In this document: positions 24,701-31,768 of the stretch, in pieces | How positions within the stretch are numbered: position 1 is the first letter of the stretch | Layout of the letters: each line of letters begins with the position of its first letter | From: Variovorax sp. J22G73 | Lineage (GTDB): Bacteria; Pseudomonadota; Gammaproteobacteria; Burkholderiales; Burkholderiaceae_C | Assembly: GCF_030317035.1 (NCBI RefSeq) | Contig: NZ_JASZYK010000024.1 | Span: forward strand, 1 to 42,414 | Length of the DNA stretch: 42,414 bases | Reading direction: 5' to 3' | The notes under the pieces: model-generated | Seen by the model: only the letters and a program-made list of their open reading frames with translations | Told to the model about the DNA's origin: nothing | Database searches by the model: none | Translations under genes and position numbers: made by a program

Positions 24701-27066
24701 TTGGTGACGTTGGCCACCGAGGCGTTCGCGCCGCTCAGGTTGTTGATGTTCAGCGTCACGCCGCTGGCCGCGTCGTTGCCGTAGGTGGCGGCCACCAGGG
24801 CGTTGCGGTCGTTCGCCACGCCGGCGTCGGACACGCTGCCGGCCACGGTCACCGAGAGCGTGTTGGACCCGACGGCGGCGGTGTTGATGTTGGTTGCCAC
24901 CGACTGGTCGTTGAGCACGCCGTAGGCCGCGCGCACCGTGGGCAATGCCGCGGCGTTGTTGTCGAACGGCAGCCCGCTCGCAAGGTTGACCGACACGCTG
25001 GAGGCCGCGCCGGCTGCCGGCGTGGCGCTCACGTTGCCCGCCGTCACGCCCAGGCTGTTGCCCGCCGTGTTGCCGTAGGCGATGGCGCGCTGCAGGTTGT
25101 CGGTGAGCGAGGCAGAGCCGCCCTGCAGGTTGCCGTTCACCGCGATGCGTGCCTCGGGGGTGGACAGCCCCGCGCCGACGCCCGAGTTGGCGTCGGCCGT
25201 CTGCACGCTCGCGATGCCCGCGCCGGTGCCCACCGCGTTGCCCGACAGCGTGAGCGTGTTGGTCGCGCCGTTGCCCAGCGCCACTGCTTCCTGCCGGTTG
25301 AGGGTGAGCGACAGCGTGCTGTCCGCCACGGGTGCGCCGCCGCCGTTGGCAGTCAGCCAGACCTGCGAGCCCTGGTTGATGGCCGCCACGCCGCCGTCGT
25401 ACAGGCCCTGCAGGTTGCTCAGCGTGGCCGCGCCGCCGGCGGAGACGCGGCCGTCGGAAGCAGCACCACCCGAAAGCAGCGCGTTGCCGTTGCCCAGGGC
25501 CACGGTGCCGGCCGCCAGCGACAGCCCCTGCGTCACCTGGTTGCCCTGCGCCGTGGCGGCCACGGTGTTGCCCGACACCTTGACCGCGGCGCCGTTGGTG
25601 CCGCCGGTGCCCACCGGTGCCTCGCCGGTCTGCGCGGCGATGACCGAGGGCATGACGTAGGCCGTCAGCGGCGCCTGGTAGTTGGCCTGCTGGTTCGCCA
25701 CGGCGGCGGTGCCGCCGAACGAGGCCGCGTTGCCGCCCGTGGAAATGGCGCTCGACGCGGTGTTGCCGGTGGCGTCGGCCGTGATGCTGTTGCCCACGAG
25801 CGTCACAGGCGCGCCCTGGCTCGACTGCACGCCCGCCAAGATGGCAGCGCCCTTGGTTTGCGCGAACGTCGTCACGCCGAGGTTGCCCTGGCTGTTGAGG
25901 ATGGCCAGGTCGGCGTTCACGCTGCTGGTCAGGCCCACGCCGTTGTGCGTGCTGTTGTTGGCCGCCGTGGCCGCGGTGCCCGAGCCCGCCACGCTCACGC
26001 CGTCGACCACGATGCGGTTGCCCGCCGTGCCGGCGGTGGCGCCCAGCGCCTCGTTGCCGGTGGCCGCGCTGGAAATCACGTTGCCCTGCACCGACAGCGA
26101 CCCCGTCAGCGTGTTGGCGCCACCCGCAGGCGCGCCGCTCACGATGCCCAGCACCACCGACTTATCGTTGATTGCCTGGTGCATGACACCGACGATGCCG
26201 TTGCCGTTCGCCTGCAGGTTGGCGACCACCGCCGAGCCCGCGAAGGCGGGCGCGCCGCCCGGCTGGATCTCGGCCGTGTTGGTCGCGGTGTTGGCCTTGA
26301 GCACGGCGGAAATCGAGTTGCGGTCGAGCGCCGCCTGCACGGTCAGGGGGCTGAGCGTGTTGGTCGTCAGCACCAGGTCGACCAGGCTGTTCTGCACCAG
26401 CGCGCCCGAGCTGGCGCCGGTGGCCGACTGCAGCGTGGTCACCACGATGTTGCCCTTGGCGTCGAACAGCGGCACGCCCGCCGGGTAGGTCAGCACCGAG
26501 GTGCCGGCTTGCGCCGCGCCGCTGGCCGAGGCCGTGCCCGACACCACCGAGCTGCCGCGGTTGAGCGTGGTCGATGCCGAGATGGTGTTGTCCGCGTTCA
26601 CCACGCTGCCGCTTTGCAGCACGGCCGACTCCTGCAGCAGGTGGGTGTCGATCACGTTGGCGTTGATGACGCCGGTGTTCGAAGACACGCCCAGCGTCGC
26701 GGCGTTGTCCACCGGCAGCGGCGTCAGCGGCTGGATCGCGTTGGCGAAGCTGTTGCCCGTGGCGGTGGCGCCGACCAGGTTGCCGGCGGTGGCGGCGGCC
26801 ACGGGGTTGGGCACGCCCGGCGTGCCGACCGAGGTGGTGCCGACGGTGGCGCTGGTGACGGTGGCCGTCACGTTGGCTGCGTTGGTGTTGCCCGAGTTCA
26901 CCGTCGGCGTACCGGTTACCGTGCCGTGGTAGGCGGCGTCGACCGAGGTCTCGGCGGCCTGCGCGCCGCTGCTGGCAATCAACGCCATCGCCACGGCCGA
27001 GCCGATGCGGCTGCGGCTGAACATGGGCGCGCGTGCGGCCCGGCTTTGGATCTTGCGTGCTTTCAT
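21742..27066 (-). CDS. Giant secreted repeat protein, HfaD-like
   Basis: The protein has 1774 residues. A basic N-terminus and signal peptide (1-38, cut near AQAA) start the chain. The remaining 1736 residues are almost entirely Ala, Val, Ser, Thr, Gly and Asn. About 20 units of roughly 80-95 residues recur, each with a hairpin-like core of the form S-x-V-x-V-x-GN-xx-x-A-x-A-x-GN-x-A-xN, then a hinge with an N-x-Q pair (ANVQ, SNIQ, LNAQ) and a variable Val/Thr-rich strand. Within residues of about 1050-1650 a block of four units is duplicated with a 306-residue period. No beta-barrel translocator, sorting motif, RTX repeat or enzyme domain is present. Gene order after the HfaA-like and HfaB genes suggests an HfaD-type surface anchor exported with the CsgG-like pore. 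AGGAG stands 8 bases before the ATG. Confidence 0.75.
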   Translation of the reverse strand: MKARKIQSRAARAPMFSRSRIGSAVAMALIASSGAQAAETSVDAAYHGTVTGTPTVNSGNTNAANVTATVTSATVGTTSVGTPGVPNPVAAATAGNLVGATATGNSFANAIQPLTPLPVDNAATLGVSSNTGVINANVIDTHLLQESAVLQSGSVVNADNTISASTTLNRGSSVVSGTASASGAAQAGTSVLTYPAGVPLFDAKGNIVVTTLQSATGASSGALVQNSLVDLVLTTNTLSPLTVQAALDRNSISAVLKANTATNTAEIQPGGAPAFAGSAVVANLQANGNGIVGVMHQAINDKSVVLGIVSGAPAGGANTLTGSLSVQGNVISSAATGNEALGATAGTAGNRIVVDGVSVAGSGTAATAANNSTHNGVGLTSSVNADLAILNSQGNLGVTTFAQTKGAAILAGVQSSQGAPVTLVGNSITADATGNTASSAISTGGNAASFGGTAAVANQQANYQAPLTAYVMPSVIAAQTGEAPVGTGGTNGAAVKVSGNTVAATAQGNQVTQGLSLAAGTVALGNGNALLSGGAASDGRVSAGGAATLSNLQGLYDGGVAAINQGSQVWLTANGGGAPVADSTLSLTLNRQEAVALGNGATNTLTLSGNAVGTGAGIASVQTADANSGVGAGLSTPEARIAVNGNLQGGSASLTDNLQRAIAYGNTAGNSLGVTAGNVSATPAAGAASSVSVNLASGLPFDNNAAALPTVRAAYGVLNDQSVATNINTAAVGSNTLSVTVAGSVSDAGVANDRNALVAATYGNDAASGVTLNINNLSGANASVANVTNTQAVAGNGTVISARAEGGTVVRTAVTGALTDSTVSSSGNTAQALAYGSRATGNTVAVKGNTIDTAGFGLTGATLTGTTLNTNAAFSVQNAQSGQGEVLAMRTGGPEVRTTVDGNIAGSKVDASGNTTVAGATSNSAANGVSVDGVGVATTTAVQNLQLTSASVTSQTGQESGGLANKDGVQVVLGGASLQDSKVSVDGNAAAGSATGNAAANRIDVKGNSVAVGNGLPIGGAASIGGVAGAVADHALSNIQLVTGTTVSSKVAAAFGVDTMPGAAIGGATLSVSNNAQSAKAVANTASNAVSLAGTDVAARSALLSAQGSAAAVVSRSFTQAFAPASVSGSSVSIAKNSNTALGVINDVSNTVAVAGGTSGAGGFGIPAVVLQGPVPGASLAIGGQVLANIQSAGGSVTTTADTALYNEDRAAPANAGLVNSSFAITGNATYAEASANRATNAASLSGGASQSATVAVLNAQDSNAVVSASGNSVARLTLTGANALNGSSATLQGNSNTVAATGSAATNSIDVKGNTLSGGLLPTAAATALPGSQVLVLADQALANVQQGTGAVSATATGSVGVDTAALSSVSGSTLNVSGNSQSAKAVANTALNSVALAGANVGARSALQSSQSGTAPVTASSTLELFAPAASRDSTVRLSGNSNTALAVTNDATNTLGVSAANTQPLGSAGSATLDTGAGLVTATGDHVLSNRQTVGNPAATVSSTAATTIYNDDRAVAGTQGLNNGAVTVSGNSTFAEASANRATNTLTVASGATQGASAGIANVQQSAAGVTASATTAAGVTLAGPAPLNGGSVSIDGNTTAALARGNAATNVLESSGGSGYGAAATVGSSSLGGPLALNVGASAAVLNSQVNSGAVSASSTGGSYQVALNGTGAGVSGGTVGVTGNTLAAQAVGNSATNRVTQTALNTGTPSAAIGNYQVNTGAVTATVTSVNFGVGISGAVGNSTLRTTGNQITASATGNSAVSTISAR
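22514..24120. repeat. Two tandem divergent copies of a 918-base coding repeat in the HfaD-like gene
   Basis: The DNA around GCGGTGTTGGCCACCGCC at 22892 recurs at 23810, exactly 918 bases away. The neighbouring CGTTGTAG block at about 22520 recurs 921 bases later. The encoded landmarks repeat in order: AKAVANTA, then NSNTAL, then a YN-D/E-DRA block, then FAEASANRATN. This implies an internal duplication of four repeat units, since diverged. Confidence 0.7.
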
Positions 27067-27126
27067 TGCGTGACTCCTGGATATGAGGAAACGGACGGGG
27101 TGAAAAACTGGAATGCCTGCGCGGGT

Positions 27127-28593
27127 TCAACCGCCCTTGGCGGATGCGTCTGGCGACGAGGCGGAAGCGGAGGGGGAAGCGGTGGGGGAAGCGGTGGAAG
27201 AGGAAGCTGTAGAAGATGCAGACGAGGCAGCAGGCGCGGCGCCCACCACCGGGCTGCCCACGCGCAGCTTGGCGATCTCCTGCAGGCCCGGGCCGTCGCG
27301 GTGGATCGACGTGTCGGCCGCGTCGGGCCGCCAGGTGACGCTGATGGCGCCCGGCGGCACGCCGCGGTTGGCCAGCGCCGAGGTCACGGCGGCAATGCGC
27401 TGGTCGGTGAGCTCGTCGCGCTTGCGGGCGTCCCAGTTCTCGGTGTCGCGCGCCACCAGCACGATGTCGGTCGCGCCCTTCTTGGCGGCGCCTGCGATCT
27501 GGTCGATCAGCGCGAGCGAGCTGCCTCCTAGCGTGGTGGCGCCGAAGTCGAAGGCCACCTGCGTGGCGCTGCCCGTGAGCCGCGCGCCGCCGGCGCCGGT
27601 GGCGTTGACGGCCACGTTGCCCTGCGCCACGGGCGAGGCCGCCGCAGCGCCGCCCACGGTGGCGTCGGTGGGGTTGTCGACCTTGCGCAGCTCGGCGGCG
27701 GGCACCATCGGAATCTGCTCGCCGCCGCCGGGGCGCATCGTCATGCAGGGCCGGTGGTCGACCTGCGTCACGGCCGCCATGAGCCGCACCACGCCTTCTT
27801 CGAGCGCGGCGCGCACGCCCATCTGCACCGGCTCCTGGCCCTTGGCGCCGATGTCCACGTCGTACAGCTTGCTGCCGAAGAAGCGGAACACGTTCAGGCC
27901 CACTTCGTAGCCGTTGAACTGCTTGGTGAGGCTCACCGTGCGCACCACCATCAGCGACTTGGTGTCGACGATGCGCAGGTCCACGCTCACCGACTGGCTG
28001 AAGGTGCGCGCCTTCACGCCCACCTGGTTCACCGCGACCTCGGCGCCGCCGGAGTTGATGTTGTAGTTCAGCTCGGTGATGCCGCCGACGATGAAGTAGT
28101 CGGACTTGTTGATGGTGCCGCCGAAGTACGGCAGCCACGGCACGTTCTGCCCGCCGTTGGGTCCGCCCACCTGGTGGGCGCGCCCGTCTCCGAGCTGCCG
28201 GCGGTCGGCGTAGGCGAGCTCGCGCTCGGCGATCACGGGGTCGAAGCGCTCGGCGATGCTCACCGCGCCGCCGAGCTTGCCGAGCGCCGAATACACCATC
28301 AGCGCGCCGCCCTGCGTGATGGCGTTGCCTTCGTTGATGCTGTACTTGCCGGTGTAGTCCTTCACGTCGCCCACGCCGATGACGATGGGCGGGCGGCGCG
28401 TGGCGGCGACGTGGTCGGCGTAGCAGGCGAGCACCGCCTCCATGGGCGTGACGTTGTCGCGCACCGCCGGGCCGAGCACCACGGGCGCTTCGCCCGGGGC
28501 GAAGCGCTGCTGCGGCGCGGCGACGCAGCCGGCGAGCACGGCAACCGCCGCGGCGGCCAGTGCGGCCAGGGAAAGGGAACGTGGGGTGTGCAT
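27127..28593 (-). CDS. hfaB: CsgG/HfaB-family outer-membrane lipoprotein with OmpA-like C-terminal domain
   Basis: The protein has 488 residues. The signal peptide ends in VLAGC (Cys23), so it is a lipoprotein. The CsgG/HfaB domain spans about 40-275, with PPIVIGVGDVKDYTGK, FIVGGITELNYNINSGG and VSVDLRIVDTKSLMVVRTV. CsgG proteins form nonameric outer-membrane pores that export curli; HfaB does the same for Caulobacter holdfast anchors. A second domain (346-432) starting VAFDFG and including DELTDQRIAAVTSALANRGV looks OmpA-like and may contact peptidoglycan. The tail (450-488) is a Ser/Thr/Ala low-complexity stretch. The gene follows the HfaA-like gene by 14 bases and precedes the giant repeat gene by 60. 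The extra domain makes it longer than CsgG or HfaB as I know them. Confidence 0.85.
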   Translation of the reverse strand: MHTPRSLSLAALAAAAVAVLAGCVAAPQQRFAPGEAPVVLGPAVRDNVTPMEAVLACYADHVAATRRPPIVIGVGDVKDYTGKYSINEGNAITQGGALMVYSALGKLGGAVSIAERFDPVIAERELAYADRRQLGDGRAHQVGGPNGGQNVPWLPYFGGTINKSDYFIVGGITELNYNINSGGAEVAVNQVGVKARTFSQSVSVDLRIVDTKSLMVVRTVSLTKQFNGYEVGLNVFRFFGSKLYDVDIGAKGQEPVQMGVRAALEEGVVRLMAAVTQVDHRPCMTMRPGGGEQIPMVPAAELRKVDNPTDATVGGAAAASPVAQGNVAVNATGAGGARLTGSATQVAFDFGATTLGGSSLALIDQIAGAAKKGATDIVLVARDTENWDARKRDELTDQRIAAVTSALANRGVPPGAISVTWRPDAADTSIHRDGPGLQEIAKLRVGSPVVGAAPAASSASSTASSSTASPTASPSASASSPDASAKGG

Positions 28594-28607
28594 GGTGCGT
28601 GCCCTGT

Positions 28608-29207
28608 TCAATTGAGCACGCCGAACGCGCATGCCGAACTGCCGCCCACGCTGGCGGTCTGCGCGCCGGCGTTGCCTTGCGTGGAGTTCAGCGCCTGGTT
28701 GGCCGCGCCCTGCACCTGCGTGCTGGTGCCGCCGATGACGGCCGAGCCGACCGCGCCGGCGTTGGCCTGCGAGGTGCCCACCGTGGCGCCGCCGAGCGCG
28801 CCCACGGCGGTGCGGCTGTCGTTGCCCGACGCGTCGGAGCGCGCCCCCGCGTTCGACGGCGAGTTGGCCACCGTGCTGTTGTTGCCGTCGTTGCCGGTGG
28901 AGGTGGCCGAGACGTTGCAGTTGTACTGGCGCCCGATGTTCGTGTTGTAGACCGGCGCCGCGTAGTAGCCGCTTTTCTGCTTGCGCACCATGTCCTGCAC
29001 CGCGGCCTGGTTGACCTTGTCGGTGCTGGTCTGGAACTGCCACGACGTGTTCTCGCCCACGTTGTTGGCGCGCGCCAGCGGCACCGCGCTCGCAAGGGCC
29101 AGGGAAAACGCAAAGGCAAGCGCAAGCCTCGGCGCGGCATGGGGCGCGGGGCGATTGCGGTGGCGCCGGGACGTGGGGTCGCCGACGGAAAGAACGACGC
29201 GAGGCAT
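28608..29207 (-). CDS. Small secreted N/Q-containing protein, HfaA-like
   Basis: The protein has 199 residues. An AAAGGAG sequence 7 bases before the ATG supports this start although the n-region is long (signal peptide to about 47, LARA|NN). The mature part has a charged segment (TSWQFQTSTDKVNQAAVQDM), then YNTNIGRQYNC, then an Asn/Ser/Gly/Gln-rich tail with NDGNN, SQANAG, TQVQGAANQALN and STQGNAG. Two cysteines (97, 193) could pair. First position before an HfaB gene and an N/Q-rich composition suggest HfaA, a secreted holdfast-anchor subunit with amyloid-like properties. Similarity is by order and composition more than by alignment, so the name is provisional. Confidence 0.65.
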   Translation of the reverse strand: MPRVVLSVGDPTSRRHRNRPAPHAAPRLALAFAFSLALASAVPLARANNVGENTSWQFQTSTDKVNQAAVQDMVRKQKSGYYAAPVYNTNIGRQYNCNVSATSTGNDGNNSTVANSPSNAGARSDASGNDSRTAVGALGGATVGTSQANAGAVGSAVIGGTSTQVQGAANQALNSTQGNAGAQTASVGGSSACAFGVLN

Positions 29208-29228
29208 GGCAGCTCCTTTCGAAAAACC

Positions 29229-29251
29229 GCACTTTTCGAAACCGAAAGTGC
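29229..29251. promoter_or_regulatory. Inverted repeat upstream of the HfaA-like gene
   Basis: GCACTTTT-CGAAACC-GAAAGTGC forms seven paired bases with a short spacer, 22 bases upstream of the HfaA-like start codon. It could be an operator or a leader hairpin. No confident -10/-35 pair was found beside it. Confidence 0.4.
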
Positions 29252-29341
29252 TACGTTTAGCGACTGGATGCTAGGGAGGGGGCCCCGCCGTCGGAATCCC
29301 GAGAACCGGTGGAATTGAGGGGGTCTACCCCAATGCCGGAG

Positions 29342-29357
29342 CCACCGGATCCGGTGG
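29342..29357. promoter_or_regulatory. Perfect 16-base palindrome upstream of the hfa-like operon
   Basis: CCACCGGATCCGGTGG is fully self-complementary. It lies 135 bases upstream of the HfaA-like start and 10 bases after the U-tract of the aminotransferase terminator. Related half-sites (ACCGGTGG at about 29304) occur nearby, so it may be a regulator site. Confidence 0.4.
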
Positions 29358-29366
29358 ATCGCGCAC

Positions 29367-29408
29367 AAAAAAACGGCGGGGAGCGACGCGCCGTCGCTCC
29401 CCGCCGTT
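29367..29408 (-). terminator. Strong intrinsic terminator after the aminotransferase gene
   Basis: A 16-base perfect stem, AACGGCGGGGAGCGAC with its complement and a five-base loop, is followed on the minus strand by seven T residues. It separates the aminotransferase transcript from the hfa-like operon that continues in the same direction. Confidence 0.93.
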
Positions 29409-29424
29409 CATGATTTTCAGCCGC

Positions 29425-30759
29425 TCAGGCGTGCGCCTTGATGGAATCGGCCAGCGTGTTCACCAGCGTGTCGATGTGCGACTTTTCGACGATGTACGGC
29501 GGCGCGATGACCAGCACGTCGCCCGCGGCGCGCACCAGCGCGCCCTTGTGGAAGCAGTCCAGGAAGATGTCGTAGGCACGCTTGCCCGGCAGGCCCGCGA
29601 TGGGCGCGAGCTCCACCGCCGCGGCAAGGCCCAGGCTGCGGATGCTGATGACGTTGGGCAGCCCCTTGAACGCGCTGTGGAAGGCGTCGCCCAGCACCTT
29701 GCCCATTTCGCCGGCGCGCGAGAACAGCTGCTCCTGCTTGAACAGGTCGAGCGTGGCGACCGCGGCGGCGCAGGCCACCGGATGGCCCGAGTAGGTGTAG
29801 CCGTGGAAGAACTCGACCACGTGCTCGGGCGCGTCGGTCTTCATCATCGCGTCGTAGAGCTTGTCGCGGCAGATCACGCCGCCCAGCGGAATCACGCCGT
29901 TGGTCACGCACTTGGCGAAGTTCAGCATGTCGGGCACCACGCCGAAGTAGTCCGACGCGAAGTTGCTGCCCATGCGCCCGAAGCCGGTGATGACCTCGTC
30001 GAAGATCAGCAGGATGCCGTGCTTGTCGCAGATTTCGCGCAGGCGCTTCAGGTAGCCCTTGGGCGGCAGGTACCAGCCGGCCGAACCGGCCACCGGCTCC
30101 ACGATGATGGCGGCCACGTTGCTCGGGTCGTGCAGCGGCAGGATGCGCGTCTCGAGCTCGACCAGCGGGTCTTCGGCCCACACCGGTTCCTCGTTGTGGA
30201 TGTAGGCGTGGTTCACCGGGTCGTGAATGAAGCGCATGTGGTCCACGCGCGGCAGGAAGGCCGAGCCGAACACCTTGCGGTTGCCCGGAATGCCGCCCAC
30301 CGACATGCCGCCGAAGCCCACGCCGTGGTAGCCCTTCTCGCGGCCGATGAACACGTTGCGGTGGCCCTCGCCGCGCGCGCGGTGGTAGGCCAGCGCCACC
30401 TTCATCGACGTGTCGGCGGCTTCCGAACCCGAGTTGCAGAACAGCACCTTGTTCAGGTCGCCCGGGGCGAGCGCGGCGATGCGCTCGGCGGCCTCGAAGG
30501 CGCGGTCGTTGCTCACCTGGAAGGCGGTGGCGTAGTCGAGCGTGTCGAGCTGCTTCTTGATGGCCTCGTTGATGGGCTTGCGGTTGTGGCCCGCGCCCAC
30601 GCACCACAGCGAGGAGATGCCGTCGATCACTTTCTTGCCGTCGTGCGTGGTGAACTCCATGCCGTCGGCGGCGACGAAGACGCGCGGGTCTTTTCGGAAA
30701 TGACGGTTGGGGGTAAAGGGCAACCACTGGTTGTCCATGTTGAAGTCCTGATGGGCCAT
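29425..30759 (-). CDS. Class III omega-amino acid:pyruvate aminotransferase
   Basis: A PLP enzyme of 444 residues. It shows LWCVGAGHNRKPI, the phosphate-binding NSGSEAAD (109-116), IFDEVITGFGRMG with PLP-ring Asp254, and the Schiff-base lysine in NFAKCVTNGVIPLGG (Lys283). The pattern resembles beta-alanine:pyruvate transaminases (OAPT), which move the amino group of beta-alanine or other omega-amino acids to pyruvate. The start at MAHQDFNMDNQWLPFTPNRH has AGGAG 7 bases upstream; a longer in-frame extension overlaps the divergent purU gene. Only 70 bases separate it from purU. It ends in a very strong terminator. Confidence 0.92.
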   Translation of the reverse strand: MAHQDFNMDNQWLPFTPNRHFRKDPRVFVAADGMEFTTHDGKKVIDGISSLWCVGAGHNRKPINEAIKKQLDTLDYATAFQVSNDRAFEAAERIAALAPGDLNKVLFCNSGSEAADTSMKVALAYHRARGEGHRNVFIGREKGYHGVGFGGMSVGGIPGNRKVFGSAFLPRVDHMRFIHDPVNHAYIHNEEPVWAEDPLVELETRILPLHDPSNVAAIIVEPVAGSAGWYLPPKGYLKRLREICDKHGILLIFDEVITGFGRMGSNFASDYFGVVPDMLNFAKCVTNGVIPLGGVICRDKLYDAMMKTDAPEHVVEFFHGYTYSGHPVACAAAVATLDLFKQEQLFSRAGEMGKVLGDAFHSAFKGLPNVISIRSLGLAAAVELAPIAGLPGKRAYDIFLDCFHKGALVRAAGDVLVIAPPYIVEKSHIDTLVNTLADSIKAHA

Positions 30760-30829
30760 GTCTCGCTCCTGCGGGTATGTGGTGGACGAAAATCGCGATT
30801 CTGGCACCCCTGCCACAATCACGCCCCTG

Positions 30830-31696
30830 ATGACGACCACTACGCCTTCCTCACCCGCCTACATCCTCACCCTCTCGTGCCCCGACCGGACGGGCATCGT
30901 GCACGCCGTGTCGGGCTTCCTGCTCGAGCGCGGCGCCAACATCGAAGAGGCCGCCCAGTACAACGACCACGGCACCGGCCTGTTCTTCATGCGGGTGCGC
31001 TTTGCCTGCGTCGAGCACAGCGAGGCGGTGCTGCGCGAGGAACTGAAGGGCTTTGCCGCAGGCTTCGGCATGAGCCTGCAGCTGCATGCCGCCGCCGAGC
31101 CGATGAAGACGGTGATCCTGGTGAGCAAGGAAGGCCATTGCCTGAACGACCTGCTGTTCCGCTGGAAGAGCGGGCTGCTGGCCATCGACGTGCGCGCCAT
31201 CATCTCGAACCACCGCGACTTCTACCAGCTGGCCGCCAGCTACAACGTGCCCTTCCATCACATTCCGATGACGGCCGCGACCAAGGCGCAGGCCGAGGCC
31301 AAGGAGCTGGAGATCATCGAGGCCGAGGGCGCCGAGCTGGTGGTGCTGGCGCGCTACATGCAGATCCTGAGCAACGACCTGTGCCGCAACCTGGCCGGGC
31401 GCGCCATCAACATTCACCATTCGTTCCTGCCCAGCTTCAAGGGCGCCAAGCCTTACTACCAGGCGCACGACCGCGGCGTGAAGCTCATCGGTGCCACCGC
31501 CCACTACGTGACGGCCGACCTCGACGAGGGGCCGATCATCGAGCAGGACGTGGCCCGCGCCGACCACACCGACACGGTCGAAGACCTCACGGCCCGCGGC
31601 CGCGACACCGAGAGCCAGGTGCTGGCGCGCGCGGTGAAATGGCACAGCGAGCACCGCGTGGTGCTGAACGGGCACCGCACGGTCGTCTTCCGCTGA
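30830..31696 (+). CDS. purU: Formyltetrahydrofolate deformylase PurU
   Basis: A cytosolic enzyme of 288 residues. An N-terminal ACT domain (about 9-90) begins with YILTLSCPDRTGIVHAVSGF. The formyltransferase-fold domain carries the catalytic triad Asn194 and His196 (in INIHHSFLPSFKGAKPY) and Asp232 (in TADLDEGPII). PurU hydrolyses 10-formyl-THF to formate and THF, balancing one-carbon pools and supplying formate for PurT. ATG 30830 gives the normal family N-terminus; an upstream frame start would lie over the divergent gene. The gene is complete and of normal length. Confidence 0.95.
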   Translation: MTTTTPSSPAYILTLSCPDRTGIVHAVSGFLLERGANIEEAAQYNDHGTGLFFMRVRFACVEHSEAVLREELKGFAAGFGMSLQLHAAAEPMKTVILVSKEGHCLNDLLFRWKSGLLAIDVRAIISNHRDFYQLAASYNVPFHHIPMTAATKAQAEAKELEIIEAEGAELVVLARYMQILSNDLCRNLAGRAINIHHSFLPSFKGAKPYYQAHDRGVKLIGATAHYVTADLDEGPIIEQDVARADHTDTVEDLTARGRDTESQVLARAVKWHSEHRVVLNGHRTVVFR

Positions 31697-31768
31697 GGGC
31701 AGGGCGCATGTAAGCGGGTGTAGCATCCGGCGCCCAGGAGCCGCTCGGCGCTCCTGCAAAGCCCATCG

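Noticed and set aside
22200..24900. CRISPR-like spaced repeats
   Set aside because: The repeats are in frame, divergent and protein-coding, with no constant short repeats or unique spacers.
21742..27066. Autotransporter or two-partner secretion adhesin
   Set aside because: The C-terminus lacks a beta-barrel domain, no TpsB gene is adjacent, and the N-terminus lacks a TPS domain; a CsgG-family pore is next door instead.
22360..27531. A reading frame of about 1720 codons on the plus strand opposite the giant repeat gene
   Set aside because: It is His/Arg/Ala/Gly-rich with no domain or ribosome binding site; a GC-rich codon-usage shadow of the real gene.
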